41,431 bases of DNA from Bryobacterales bacterium (GTDB lineage Bacteria > Acidobacteriota > Terriglobia > Bryobacterales > Bryobacteraceae): positions 1-41,431 of the forward strand of contig JAEUQC010000036.1 in NCBI GenBank assembly GCA_016789905.1, in the 5' to 3' direction. The position numbers and the translations under genes were made by a program. Within the stretch, counting starts at the first letter, position 1. Every line of letters starts with the position of its first letter. Positions 8,842 to 17,509 of this stretch are shown here, in pieces. Below the pieces are notes generated by a model, which was not told the DNA's origin, searched no databases, and worked only from the letters and a program-made list of their open reading frames with translations.

Positions 8842-9135
8842 ATGTTGAAATACCTTGTTGGCATTCTCATCTCCTTCATCGCGCTGAGCTTCATTCGCGC
8901 CGTGATGGGCATTATCCAGAAAGCCGTGGTGGAAGAGGTGCAATCGGCGGTGGGCGGCGAGCCGGCACCCGCGACACCCAAAGGGGGTAAGGCGGCCACA
9001 ACCGCCGATACCACGCTGCGCAAATGCGTAACGTGCGCGACCTACAAGCCGGAGTCGTCGATGATCCGCTACGGGACCGGCGAAAAGAGTGTCTTCTTCT
9101 GCTCGGCGGAGTGCGAGAAGAAGGCGAATTCGTAG
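8842..9135 (+). CDS. Small membrane-anchored zinc-ribbon protein
   Basis: This 97-residue protein has an N-terminal membrane segment (MLKYLVGILISFIALSFIRAV), an Ala/Pro-rich linker, and a C-terminal domain with C-x2-C (RKCVTCATYKPESS) and C-x3-C (FFCSAECEKK). This fits one zinc-binding treble-clef or ribbon of the TRASH/PP0621-like kind. I prefer the ATG at 8842, because an earlier in-frame ATG at 8809 lies inside the terminator hairpin. No strong ribosome site is seen. It is convergent with the coiled-coil gene, with only 3 bp between stops. Its function is unknown; membrane-tethered metal sensing or chaperoning is speculation. Confidence 0.72.
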   Translation: MLKYLVGILISFIALSFIRAVMGIIQKAVVEEVQSAVGGEPAPATPKGGKAATTADTTLRKCVTCATYKPESSMIRYGTGEKSVFFCSAECEKKANS

Positions 9136-9138
9136 CTG

Positions 9139-9945
9139 CTACTTGGCGCGGGCCAACTGCGCGGCACGGGCGTTCAGCGCCTGCAGTTGACGCAAGTCGT
9201 CCTCCGCCTGCTGAATGGTGGACTGGATGCGGGAAAGATCCCCCGCCTGCAGGCCGGCGCCGGCCGCGTCGCGAGTGGGCGCGTTCAAGGTGTAGTTCCG
9301 GTACAAGTCGTTCACCTCGCGATATCGGCGAAGCAGCGTAGTGAGATACGCTTCCCGGCGGCGGTTCAGGTCCTCCACCTCGCGGGAGACGCCCGCCACC
9401 TTGCCCGCGGCCGATTCGGCGCGCGTCACGCGTTCCTGCAAAAGTTTTTCCGCCGTCTCCACTTTTAGCAAACGGTCCGACTTGGCGCGAAGTTCCACCT
9501 GCAAGGCATCGCTTAACCGGCGCGCGGATTGGGCGTCCTCCCGCAGATCCTCCGCCTGCGTTCTCAGTTTCCGCACCTCCTCCTGCTCCGTGGCGGCGGC
9601 GGCTTCGGCGCGACTCACGGATTCGCGAACCACGCTCAATTCCCTGGCCTGCTCCTTCAGGTTCTCGCGCAGTTCGTCGATCATCTTCAGGTACGGCGCT
9701 GGGTCTGTGCCGGCGGGCACTCGGACCACTTTCGGCTCCACGGCCGAAACGGGCGCGCTGGCGGCGGCTTCCGCCATCGGTGCCGGCGACGCGGCGCCAG
9801 CGGCGGCGGCCCGCTCCGTTTCCAACTGCGCCACGCGCGCCCACGCGTCGCGCTTTTCCCGGTCAACGCGCCACCACATTACGCCGGCGGCCAGGGCCGG
9901 CACCAGACAGACGACGGGAAAAATGTGACGCATGGAAGGTCTCAC
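9139..9945 (-). CDS. Membrane-anchored coiled-coil protein
   Basis: This protein of 264-268 residues has one N-terminal membrane segment (IFPVVCLVPALAAGVMWW), then an Ala/Pro-rich linker, then a long charged helical region (about 80-268) with heptad-like patterning typical of coiled coils, for example AEDLREDAQSARRLSDALQVELRAK. I recognise no enzyme motif. The GTG at 9945 overlaps the TGA of the VWFA gene (GTGA), so coupling favours it. An ATG four codons later (9933) is the alternative. It is the third gene of the receptor-VWFA-coiled-coil run and could be a periplasmic spacer or scaffold for those two proteins. Confidence 0.75.
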   Translation of the reverse strand: MRPSMRHIFPVVCLVPALAAGVMWWRVDREKRDAWARVAQLETERAAAAGAASPAPMAEAAASAPVSAVEPKVVRVPAGTDPAPYLKMIDELRENLKEQARELSVVRESVSRAEAAAATEQEEVRKLRTQAEDLREDAQSARRLSDALQVELRAKSDRLLKVETAEKLLQERVTRAESAAGKVAGVSREVEDLNRRREAYLTTLLRRYREVNDLYRNYTLNAPTRDAAGAGLQAGDLSRIQSTIQQAEDDLRQLQALNARAAQLARAK

Positions 9946-10859
9946 TTTCTTAAAGAAAACCGGGCACGGTTGGGCACATCCCGGTCACCGTTCAGCAAGT
10001 CCACAGTAGCCGTGCGGGACTTGGCGCCGCGCAATTCCACCGCGACGCTCCAATGCAGCGCGGCTGCGGACACCACCTTTTCCACCGCTTCCGGAATCTC
10101 GCCGCGGCTGCGGCAGAACGCGCCCAGCCCGCCGGATTCCTCCGCCAGTTGCAGCAGTCCCCGCTGGTAGGCTTCGTTGATCGGATCGGAAAAATAGTTC
10201 AGGTGTACGAAGAACAATGGCGTTTCCGAGGAGGCGAGGCTATCGGACAGTTTTTGAATCTTCTCACGAATCAACTGATCGGGGAAACGGCGGCTCAAGT
10301 CGCGCGAGTCGCTCGAGTTGATTACCGGATTGGTGAAGTCTTCGCGGTAGTTGTAGATGTTGCTGTCGGTGACGTAAAGAACCGCGACGCGGACATTGGC
10401 GCGGGCCAGCAGGGTGTCCCCGATGGCGGCGGCCGATTCGACGGTGGTGAGCAGCCCGGCCTTGCCCGTGGCGGCGTAATCGCGAATGGCCGCGGCGGTC
10501 TTGTCCCGTTCCGGTGTGGGATCGAGCACCACTTGCAGCATGTCCTGCGACTTCAACACACCCACCCAGCTATTCGGCGGTAACGCCCCGAGCCGCTCGG
10601 TGAGCGCGCCGCGCGCGCTATCGATGAGCGTAAGATCGCCGGTAAGATCCAGCACCACCAGCAGGATGAGATCATCCTTCGGCCCGCGTACTCGCAGGAC
10701 CTTGGCCGGGTTGCCATCGAGCATTGCTTTGAACGCGGCCTTGTCGAGCGGCGGATCCTGTTCGGGAGCGGCCACGCGGAGAAGCGTTCGCGGCGGACGG
10801 CGCGCGTCGGCGGCCAGCAGCAATCCCGGTAGCAACAGGACGAACGCAAGCAGGCGCAT
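9942..10859 (-). CDS. Secreted VWFA-related protein (acidobacterial type)
   Basis: This 305-residue protein has a signal peptide (MRLLAFVLLLPGLLLA) and a von Willebrand factor A-like fold from about residue 60, with DDLILLVVLDLTGDLTLIDSARGAL as the first strand and helix and VRVAVLYVTDSNIYNY as a later core strand. It resembles the VWFA-related domain common in Acidobacteria. The metal-site motif DxSxS is replaced by DLTGD, so metal-dependent adhesion may be altered. The ATG at 10859 overlaps the stop of the receptor (TAATG). Longer in-frame sequence upstream lies inside the receptor gene and was rejected. It also overlaps the next gene by GTGA. Confidence 0.8.
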   Translation of the reverse strand: MRLLAFVLLLPGLLLAADARRPPRTLLRVAAPEQDPPLDKAAFKAMLDGNPAKVLRVRGPKDDLILLVVLDLTGDLTLIDSARGALTERLGALPPNSWVGVLKSQDMLQVVLDPTPERDKTAAAIRDYAATGKAGLLTTVESAAAIGDTLLARANVRVAVLYVTDSNIYNYREDFTNPVINSSDSRDLSRRFPDQLIREKIQKLSDSLASSETPLFFVHLNYFSDPINEAYQRGLLQLAEESGGLGAFCRSRGEIPEAVEKVVSAAALHWSVAVELRGAKSRTATVDLLNGDRDVPNRARFSLRK

Positions 10860-13696
10860 TAGAAACTCAACCTCATTCCTACCTGTATGACGCGCCCGCC
10901 CACCGATCCGATAATTTTTCCAGCATTGACGTTGGGCGCCGAAGCTGGGCCAATGATGACATCGGGGTTGGACCAGTTGCCGGTATTGGTGAAATTGAAC
11001 CCGGTGGCGGTAAGTTCCACGACGCGTTCCGTGGTGACGGCGAACCGCTTGGTAACAGAAACGTCGTGGTTCTGTCCGCCCGGGGAGAGCAGTTGGGGAT
11101 GTGTGCGCGGGCCGTTGCCGAGGGTAAAATCCGCAGGCTGCTCGAATGCCGCGGGGTTGAACCACAGGCCGGGGCCGCGGTTGGGGACGGCGGGATCAAC
11201 GCCCGGAACCAGGTTGACGCGTAAGGCGTCCACAATGCCGCCCGTGTTGTTGAACTGCGGCCGGAGCGCGAGCGGCTCTCCGCTGGATAGCGAGGTGATT
11301 CCGCTGACGGACCAGCCGTCGACAAAGTGGCGCCGCCAGTCGCTGAATGTCAGCAGCGTCTTTTTCGACCCGATGGGCAATTCATAGGCAAAGCTCATGG
11401 AGAGGCGCTGCGGGTTGTTGCTGGAGGTCAGCGACCACTCGTTCTGGCGGTTATAGAAATCCTGCACGCCGTAGGGGCCGGAATAGTCATCCATCTGTTT
11501 GGATAGCTCGTAGCTGGCATTCACGGTGAGTCCGCTGGAGGAGCGTTTTTCCACGCGAAAACTGGCGGCATTGCGCTTGTAGTTACCGGCCGGCCAGGAA
11601 CTGAATACATCGAAGCGCTGGTATTGGGGATAGGGGCGCAGAGTGCGGCGGAAAGCCTCGGTGTTCAGAGCATCGCGAAATGCGAGATTGGAAACAGGGA
11701 TGGCGTTGGGATTGGCGGCGCCGTTGGAAACGAACAGCCGCTGGCCGCGGGCGTGGCCCAGGCTAACACTGACGATGGCCTGGCCGCGCAGTTCGCGCTC
11801 CACGGTGACGCCGGCGGACTGGTACATGGGAACAGCTCCGCTGGGGTCCACCAGGTCGGCGTTGGTGAAGTTGGCGGCGTCGGGACGCAGGTCGGGCAGC
11901 GGGCGGGCCAGCGGCGGCATGCCATCGGCCAGGCGCAGGGCCGGTTGCAATTGAACGTTCGCCGAGACGAATGTTGGAATACCGACGAAGCCCTGCGTGG
12001 CCCACTGCGTGGTGTAAATGGGGATGGAACTGAAGCTGAGGCCGTAGCTCATGCGGACAACGGTTTTGGCGTCGCCACGGGGGTTCCAGGAAAGGCCGAA
12101 ACTGGTTTCGGGCCGCACACGAACGGGTTGGAGCGCGCGGCCGCGGCCATCGCGGTTAGCAAAGACCAGCGCGCCTTTCGTTCCCGTGGCGGGGTTAATC
12201 GTGTCCAGATCGACGGAGGCAAAACGGTCGTACTTCTCCACACGGGGGAGCGCGATTTCGGTGGCGAAGCTCACGGTGACGGTTAGATTCTTCGAGTGCT
12301 CGTAGCTATCGACGGCCTGCAGGCGGAAGAAGCGGCCGCGCCAGTACGAAGGGTTGTCCACCACTGTGGCGGACGCGGTTTCCGAAAGCCCCAGCAGAAA
12401 ACTGGCGAACGGATGGCCGGTGTTGTTGATGCCCGGAAGTGACGTAATGGAAGGGCCGAACTGGAATGCGCCGGCCGGGCTTTCCGGCAGGAAGGCATTC
12501 ACCTGGTAACGGCGATACTGGCCGATGGCACGGAAACGGTGCTTGCCGGCGCGAGTGGAAAACGAATCGGTGAGGTAGTAGTAGGTGTGCGAACTGCGGG
12601 AGACCGGATTGTTGCGGCCCATGCCGAGATAGATGGAGAAACGAAAAACCGGGAAGGCGTCGCGCAGCGGACCGCGCAGGCCAATCGATTCGAGCGCGTT
12701 CTCCTGCCCGGCGCGGCCGTTCACACTGCTGTCGCGCTGCACGTCCATGGTGAGTGTGTTGATGGTGGCCGCGCTTTTGGTGAAGGTCCAATCAACAACA
12801 CCGCGGCGGGCGCTGAAATCACGATCATTATTGCTGGAATCGGCGATGGTGTCGTAGTAGCGCGGGGCGCCGGCGCGGCCGTTGGTGAACGAGCCGTTGA
12901 AGGTGAGCCGGTGTTTCTCCGCCAGGGTGTGGTCCACTTTGAAGATCATGCCGTTGGCCTGGTTGGTTTCCGGCGAGAAGACAAAGTAGTTGTTGCGGAA
13001 GAAGGGGCCGGCGTCGGAATTGGGCAGCGGGTAGTAGCCGACGGCTTTTTGCGCCACCGGATCAAGACGCACGGCCGGAATACGGTTGGCCGGGAAGGGA
13101 TCGCGCAAATACTGAAGATTCTCCGTGCTGACGGCGCGCCCGGGATTGTAGTTCGGATTCGGACGGGTGGACTGCGGATCGTAGATCGGAAGCGGTTCGC
13201 CGGCGTTGTCAACGGTGCGGGAGAAGTTTCCGGTACGCTCTTCCGGGATGGCGATGGTGCGCAGAAAGCTGCGGCCGATGCGCTCGCGGACGCCTTCATA
13301 GGACACATTGAAGAACGTGCGCCGGGAACCATCGTAGAGCTTCGGAATCACCACGGGACCGCCGGCGTTGAAGCCGAACTGATTGCGGCGCAGCAGATTC
13401 CGGGAGCCGCCGCGCTGCACCACATCGTGGGGCGTGGCGTCCAGTTTATCGTTCCGGAAATTCTCGAATATGCGGCCATGCCAGCCCGGGCGGGGGCCGG
13501 CGCTGCGCGAGCGCCGGCCGGGAGTGTCTGGGCGCAAGCCAAGGTCGCGCGTCATGACCTTGAACTCTTCGGCCGCTTTTTCTAATTCGGACTGGGGCTT
13601 GGGTGGCTGGGTTCGGGGCCGCTGCGGTTGTTGCCAGGCTAGGGCGATCGCGGCGGACAGGAAGCAAAGTGCGAGCCACCGCGTCGAGTGTCGCAT
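10859..13696 (-). CDS. Oar-like outer-membrane receptor lacking the plug domain
   Basis: This 945-residue protein has a signal peptide (MRHSTRWLALCFLSAAIALA) and then a Pro-rich linker. Receptor-like sequence begins at WHGRIFENFRNDKLD, followed by RNQFGFNAGGPVVIPKLYDG and RRTFFNVSYEG, which are hallmarks of Oar-type receptors just after the plug. The usual N-terminal carboxypeptidase-regulatory domain and almost the whole plug are absent. The rest is barrel-like and ends in LSF, as expected for an outer-membrane beta-barrel. Start 13696 is the first signal peptide downstream of lpxD; the longer frame to 14086 would run through lpxD. It could be a constitutive pore, a co-receptor or a decayed receptor. 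It is coupled to the VWFA gene. Confidence 0.82.
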   Translation of the reverse strand: MRHSTRWLALCFLSAAIALAWQQPQRPRTQPPKPQSELEKAAEEFKVMTRDLGLRPDTPGRRSRSAGPRPGWHGRIFENFRNDKLDATPHDVVQRGGSRNLLRRNQFGFNAGGPVVIPKLYDGSRRTFFNVSYEGVRERIGRSFLRTIAIPEERTGNFSRTVDNAGEPLPIYDPQSTRPNPNYNPGRAVSTENLQYLRDPFPANRIPAVRLDPVAQKAVGYYPLPNSDAGPFFRNNYFVFSPETNQANGMIFKVDHTLAEKHRLTFNGSFTNGRAGAPRYYDTIADSSNNDRDFSARRGVVDWTFTKSAATINTLTMDVQRDSSVNGRAGQENALESIGLRGPLRDAFPVFRFSIYLGMGRNNPVSRSSHTYYYLTDSFSTRAGKHRFRAIGQYRRYQVNAFLPESPAGAFQFGPSITSLPGINNTGHPFASFLLGLSETASATVVDNPSYWRGRFFRLQAVDSYEHSKNLTVTVSFATEIALPRVEKYDRFASVDLDTINPATGTKGALVFANRDGRGRALQPVRVRPETSFGLSWNPRGDAKTVVRMSYGLSFSSIPIYTTQWATQGFVGIPTFVSANVQLQPALRLADGMPPLARPLPDLRPDAANFTNADLVDPSGAVPMYQSAGVTVERELRGQAIVSVSLGHARGQRLFVSNGAANPNAIPVSNLAFRDALNTEAFRRTLRPYPQYQRFDVFSSWPAGNYKRNAASFRVEKRSSSGLTVNASYELSKQMDDYSGPYGVQDFYNRQNEWSLTSSNNPQRLSMSFAYELPIGSKKTLLTFSDWRRHFVDGWSVSGITSLSSGEPLALRPQFNNTGGIVDALRVNLVPGVDPAVPNRGPGLWFNPAAFEQPADFTLGNGPRTHPQLLSPGGQNHDVSVTKRFAVTTERVVELTATGFNFTNTGNWSNPDVIIGPASAPNVNAGKIIGSVGGRVIQVGMRLSF

Positions 13697-13713
13697 ACTA
13701 CTAGTGTACCCAG

Positions 13714-14751
13714 ATGAAACTCGGCGAAATTGCGCAAAGGTTGGGAGCGGTTCTGCATGGCGATGCGGACCTGGAGATTCACGGCGTGGCGGGCATGGAA
13801 CACGCCGGGCCGGGAGAATTGACGTTTCTGGCGAACCCGAAATATGCGCCCAAAGTGAAACACACGCGGGCGTCGGCCATTCTGGTGACGCAGCCGCTGA
13901 CGGACCTGCCGCTGGCCTCGGTAGTAAGCGCGAACCCGTATCATGATTTCGCCCGCGCGCTGGAACTGTTCTACCAGCCGCCGCGCCCGGCCCCGGGCGT
14001 CCACCCGTTGGCGTTTGTCGACCCGGCGGCCGAAGTAGGGCCGGGCGCTTCCATTGCGCCCTTCGCCTATGTGGGGCCGCGGGCAAAAATCGGCGCGCGA
14101 TGTACGCTGTTTCCCCACGCGGTAATCTACGAAGGCGCCGAAATCGGCGACGATTTTCTGGCCCATGCCCACTCGGTGGTTCGCGAATTCTGCCGCCTGG
14201 GCAACCGGGTGACGCTGCAGAACAATGCCGTCATCGGCGGCGACGGGTTCGGGTTCGCCAAAACAAAACAGGGCACGCACTACAAGATTGTCCAGTCGGG
14301 CATTGCCGTGTTGGAAGACGACGTGGAGGTGCAGTCGCTAACGGCGGTGGACCGGGCCACGGTGGGCGAAACGCGCGTGGAACGCGGCGCGAAGATCGAC
14401 AATCTGGTGCAGGTGGGCCATGCCAGCGTAGTGGGCGAGGACAATATCATCTGTTCGCAGGCGGGGCTGGCGGGAAGTACAATTCTGAAGAAGAATGTTC
14501 TGTTGGCCGGGCAGGTGGGCATCAGCGGACACTTAACCATCAACGACAATGCCATCATTTACGCGCAGAGCGGAATTGGCGGGGACGTGCCGGCCGGCGC
14601 CGTGATGTCCGGTTCGCCGGCCTTCGACGCGCGGGTATGGTTGCGGGCGATCACGGCGTTTCAAAAGCTGCCGGATATGTTGCGCGCAGTGCGGGAATTA
14701 GAAAAACGGGTGGCCGGGCTGGAAGCGCCGGCGGAGGGCGGAAAAGAATGA
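13714..14751 (+). CDS. lpxD: UDP-3-O-(3-hydroxyacyl)glucosamine N-acyltransferase LpxD
   Basis: LpxD adds the second hydroxyacyl chain in lipid A synthesis and acts in the cytoplasm as a trimer. The 345-residue protein has the N-terminal uridine-binding domain (GELTFLANPKY near residue 40), a left-handed beta-helix of hexapeptide repeats (about 105-290) with GGDGFGFA, and the catalytic histidine in DNLVQVGHAS (His236). It ends in a helical tail. This supports a Gram-negative envelope with lipid A. The start lies only 17 bp from the divergent receptor start. Its stop overlaps the next start (ATGA), making it the first gene of a six-gene coupled run. Confidence 0.97.
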   Translation: MKLGEIAQRLGAVLHGDADLEIHGVAGMEHAGPGELTFLANPKYAPKVKHTRASAILVTQPLTDLPLASVVSANPYHDFARALELFYQPPRPAPGVHPLAFVDPAAEVGPGASIAPFAYVGPRAKIGARCTLFPHAVIYEGAEIGDDFLAHAHSVVREFCRLGNRVTLQNNAVIGGDGFGFAKTKQGTHYKIVQSGIAVLEDDVEVQSLTAVDRATVGETRVERGAKIDNLVQVGHASVVGEDNIICSQAGLAGSTILKKNVLLAGQVGISGHLTINDNAIIYAQSGIGGDVPAGAVMSGSPAFDARVWLRAITAFQKLPDMLRAVRELEKRVAGLEAPAEGGKE

Positions 14752-15533
14752 GCGACCAACAGGGGCGTCCGCCGCTGGCCTTTGAGGACGACGCATTTCT
14801 GCACTCGCCGGAGGCGCGCAGCGTGCGCATCCTCAGCGAGTATTTGAAACCCCTGGGCGTTTTCCACAAGCATCGTATTCGCGACACGGTGGCGTTCTTC
14901 GGCTCGGCGCGAATCGCGCCGGAAGGGCCGTTGAGTGAGTACTACGAAGCGGCGCGGTTGCTGGCACACAAAGTCACCACATGGAGCGACGCGCTGCCGC
15001 ACTCCAACCGCCGCTTCGTCGTATCCACCGGCGGCGGGCCGGGCATCATGGAAGCGGCCAACCGCGGGGCGACAGAAGCGGGCGGCAAAACGATTGGCCT
15101 GAACATCCGGCTGCCGTTTGAACAGATGCCGAACCCGTATATCTCCCAGGGACTGTCGCTTGAATTCGGCTACTTCTTTCTGCGCAAGTTCTGGTTCGCC
15201 TACTTGGCGAAGGCGCTGGTTGTGTTTCCCGGCGGCTTCGGCACCATGGACGAGTTGTTCGAGATCATGACGCTGGTGCAGACGCGAAAGCTGCACAAAG
15301 AGATGATCGTCATCCTGTACGGCAGCGCGTTCTGGAAGGAGATCTTCAACTTCGAGGCGCTGGCCAAACACGGCATGATCTCTCCCGAAGACCTGAATAT
15401 CTTCCAGTTCGCCGACGATCCGGACACGGCCTTCACGCTGCTGCGCGAGGGTTTAACGCGTTTATACCTCACTCCCGAGGAGATGGCCGAACCGGACATC
15501 GCGCCCGGCATCGCCCATACGCGAAACGAGTGA
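14748..15533 (+). CDS. LOG-family (lysine decarboxylase-like) protein
   Basis: This 261-residue protein is Rossmann-like, with the LOG-family signatures STGGGPGIMEAANRGA (about residue 90) and PGGFGTMDELFE (about 160). Characterised LOG enzymes are nucleoside 5'-monophosphate phosphoribohydrolases, and the older lysine-decarboxylase label is not supported by activity. The N-terminal extension of about 45 residues before TVAFFGSARI matches the longer bacterial type. The ATG overlaps the lpxD stop (ATGA), and its own stop overlaps the following GTG (GTGA). The physiological substrate is unknown. A housekeeping role in nucleotide cleanup would fit the NAD(P)HX repair gene later in the same operon, but that link is inference. 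Confidence 0.9.
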   Translation: MSDQQGRPPLAFEDDAFLHSPEARSVRILSEYLKPLGVFHKHRIRDTVAFFGSARIAPEGPLSEYYEAARLLAHKVTTWSDALPHSNRRFVVSTGGGPGIMEAANRGATEAGGKTIGLNIRLPFEQMPNPYISQGLSLEFGYFFLRKFWFAYLAKALVVFPGGFGTMDELFEIMTLVQTRKLHKEMIVILYGSAFWKEIFNFEALAKHGMISPEDLNIFQFADDPDTAFTLLREGLTRLYLTPEEMAEPDIAPGIAHTRNE

Positions 15534-17509
15534 GCGGCGGCGATTCCAAAATGAACATGAGCGGCGCGCCGGCGCGTGGCTCCTTTTCCTGGCACAAAGC
15601 GTTTGGAAAGCTGGAGATAACCACACTGGTGCTTTTTGCTCTGGTGCTGGCGCTGTCGAAGATCATGCCCGGCTCCGTGCTGGTGCCCGTCGTATCGCTG
15701 GTGCTGCTGGGCGCTGGCGTCTGGGTGGTGTGCCGCTGGGTGCGTCGGTTGGTGCGGCACGCCATCTGGCGGTTGCGCAATCGCCTGCTGCTGAGCTATG
15801 TGTTTATCGCCGTGGTGCCGGTCCTGCTGTTAGGGATACTGGGCGCGTTCGGCGCCTGGGCGTTGTCGGGCCAGGTGGCCGTTTACCTGGTGGCGCAGGA
15901 GTTTCAGCAGGATATTGACGCGCTGCGGGGCTCGGCGGCCGCGATATTGCGGGGGATGGACGACGCCTCCGGACCCGCGCCGGAGCGGCTGATGGGATTT
16001 CTCAGCACGCGGTTTCCGGGGCTGGAAATGTTGGTCACCAACGGCACGGCGCAAGTGCTGCGCCATCCGGAGACTTCGAAAATTCAGCATCCGGCCAAGG
16101 AGATCGCCAGTGCCGTGCTGAAGGACGGCCTGCTCTATTCCGGCGTTCATTTGCGAAACAAAGATCGCCAGGTGACGTTCCTGCTGCCGCTGCGGAAACG
16201 ATACTTGCAGGATCTGATTCCCAACCTCGGGGAGATCACGCTGGTGGATACCGTGAGCGCTTCCAAGGAAGGCCGCATACGCATGGCGCTACACGAATAC
16301 CGGGGCGCCCCGGAAGACTTTTTCTCCTCCCGGTCGCTTGCGCCGGCCGTCAACGCGCTGGACCTGCAGGTGCTCGCCGGTATGCGCATCGGCGTCTTCG
16401 TCTGGGACCGCCCGGAACAGGAAGGCAGCGGATTGTTCGGGGTCCACACGCGCATCTCGCAGGTGCTGCGCGTCATCTTTTCGCAAAAAGCCGATTGGGA
16501 CCAGGCCGCGTTGCTGAACCTGCTCTATCTGTTCGCCGTCAGCTTTCTGGTGGTCGAACTTATCTCGCTCGCCATCGGCCTTTCCATCACGCGCACCATG
16601 ACGCGCAATGTCCACTACCTGTACGAAAGCACGCAGCGGGTGCAGTCCGGCGACTTCTCGTGGCGCATTCCCATCAAGGGTAACGACCAGTTGGCGAACC
16701 TTGGCCAGAGCTACAACATGATGATCGAAAATCTCGACCGTCTGTTGAAAGTGGCAAAGGAAAAGGAGCGGCTGCAGGCCGATCTCGACATCGCCAAGGA
16801 AGTGCAGGAACAGTTGTATCCGCGCACCGTGCCGCGCGTCGAGGGGTTGCAGTTGACCGCCCTGTTGAACCCGGCCAAGAGCGTCTCCGGCGATTACTAC
16901 GACTATCAGAAAATCAACGATCATCATTGCGCCATTGCGCTGGGCGACGTGGCCGGTAAGGGCATCAGCGCGGCGCTGCTGATGGCCAATATCCAATCGG
17001 CGCTGCGCGCCCAACTCCGCACCGCGCAGGAGCGGAAAGCCGATGTCGACACCGCCGCCATTGTCAGCCAGCTCAATAAACATCTGGCCGCCAACACAAC
17101 CACCGAGAAATACGCGACCTTCTTTTTCGCCGTCTATGACGAGCGCACCGGTGAACTTGTCTCCACCAACGCTGGTCATCTGCCGCCCATTCTGCTGCGC
17201 GGCGGCGAGGTGCGGCGTCTGGATGTGAACGGCATGGTGGTGGGCGTTTTCCCGCAGGCGCAATACGATTCCAGCCGCGTGGTATTGGAAAAGGGCGACC
17301 TGCTGCTGCTCTACTCCGACGGCATCACCGAACCGGAAAACGAGTACGATGAGATGTTCGGCGAAGAGCGATTGATTGAGACCGTGCAGCGCAACGCCGG
17401 CAAGTCGAACGAAGAGATCCTGCGGGAGGTCTTTGCGGCCGTCAACCAGTGGACCTTCGCCCCGGAATCGGCCGACGACATGACGATGATGATCATCCGG
17501 AGAGTGTGA
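15530..17509 (+). CDS. Membrane PP2C-type (SpoIIE/RsbU) serine/threonine phosphatase
   Basis: This 659-residue protein has hydrophobic segments at about residues 27-65 and 85-110, an extracytoplasmic sensor region (about 110-320), and a further membrane segment (LLNLLYLFAVSFLVVELISLAIG). A HAMP domain (RTMTRNVHYLYESTQRVQSG onward) and a short coiled coil (KEKERLQADLDIAKEVQEQL) follow. The catalytic PP2C domain keeps the metal-binding acids in SGDYYDY, LGDVAGKG and YSDGITEPEN. Such proteins usually dephosphorylate anti-sigma-factor antagonists in partner-switching systems. No such partner is in the window. The GTG at 15530 overlaps the previous stop; an ATG at 15551 is the alternative. Confidence 0.93.
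   Translation: MSGGDSKMNMSGAPARGSFSWHKAFGKLEITTLVLFALVLALSKIMPGSVLVPVVSLVLLGAGVWVVCRWVRRLVRHAIWRLRNRLLLSYVFIAVVPVLLLGILGAFGAWALSGQVAVYLVAQEFQQDIDALRGSAAAILRGMDDASGPAPERLMGFLSTRFPGLEMLVTNGTAQVLRHPETSKIQHPAKEIASAVLKDGLLYSGVHLRNKDRQVTFLLPLRKRYLQDLIPNLGEITLVDTVSASKEGRIRMALHEYRGAPEDFFSSRSLAPAVNALDLQVLAGMRIGVFVWDRPEQEGSGLFGVHTRISQVLRVIFSQKADWDQAALLNLLYLFAVSFLVVELISLAIGLSITRTMTRNVHYLYESTQRVQSGDFSWRIPIKGNDQLANLGQSYNMMIENLDRLLKVAKEKERLQADLDIAKEVQEQLYPRTVPRVEGLQLTALLNPAKSVSGDYYDYQKINDHHCAIALGDVAGKGISAALLMANIQSALRAQLRTAQERKADVDTAAIVSQLNKHLAANTTTEKYATFFFAVYDERTGELVSTNAGHLPPILLRGGEVRRLDVNGMVVGVFPQAQYDSSRVVLEKGDLLLLYSDGITEPENEYDEMFGEERLIETVQRNAGKSNEEILREVFAAVNQWTFAPESADDMTMMIIRRV

Noticed and set aside
12539..13585. 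Plus-strand open frame of 348 codons opposite the plug-less receptor
   Set aside because: The receptor frame shows clear family motifs. This frame is compositional noise.
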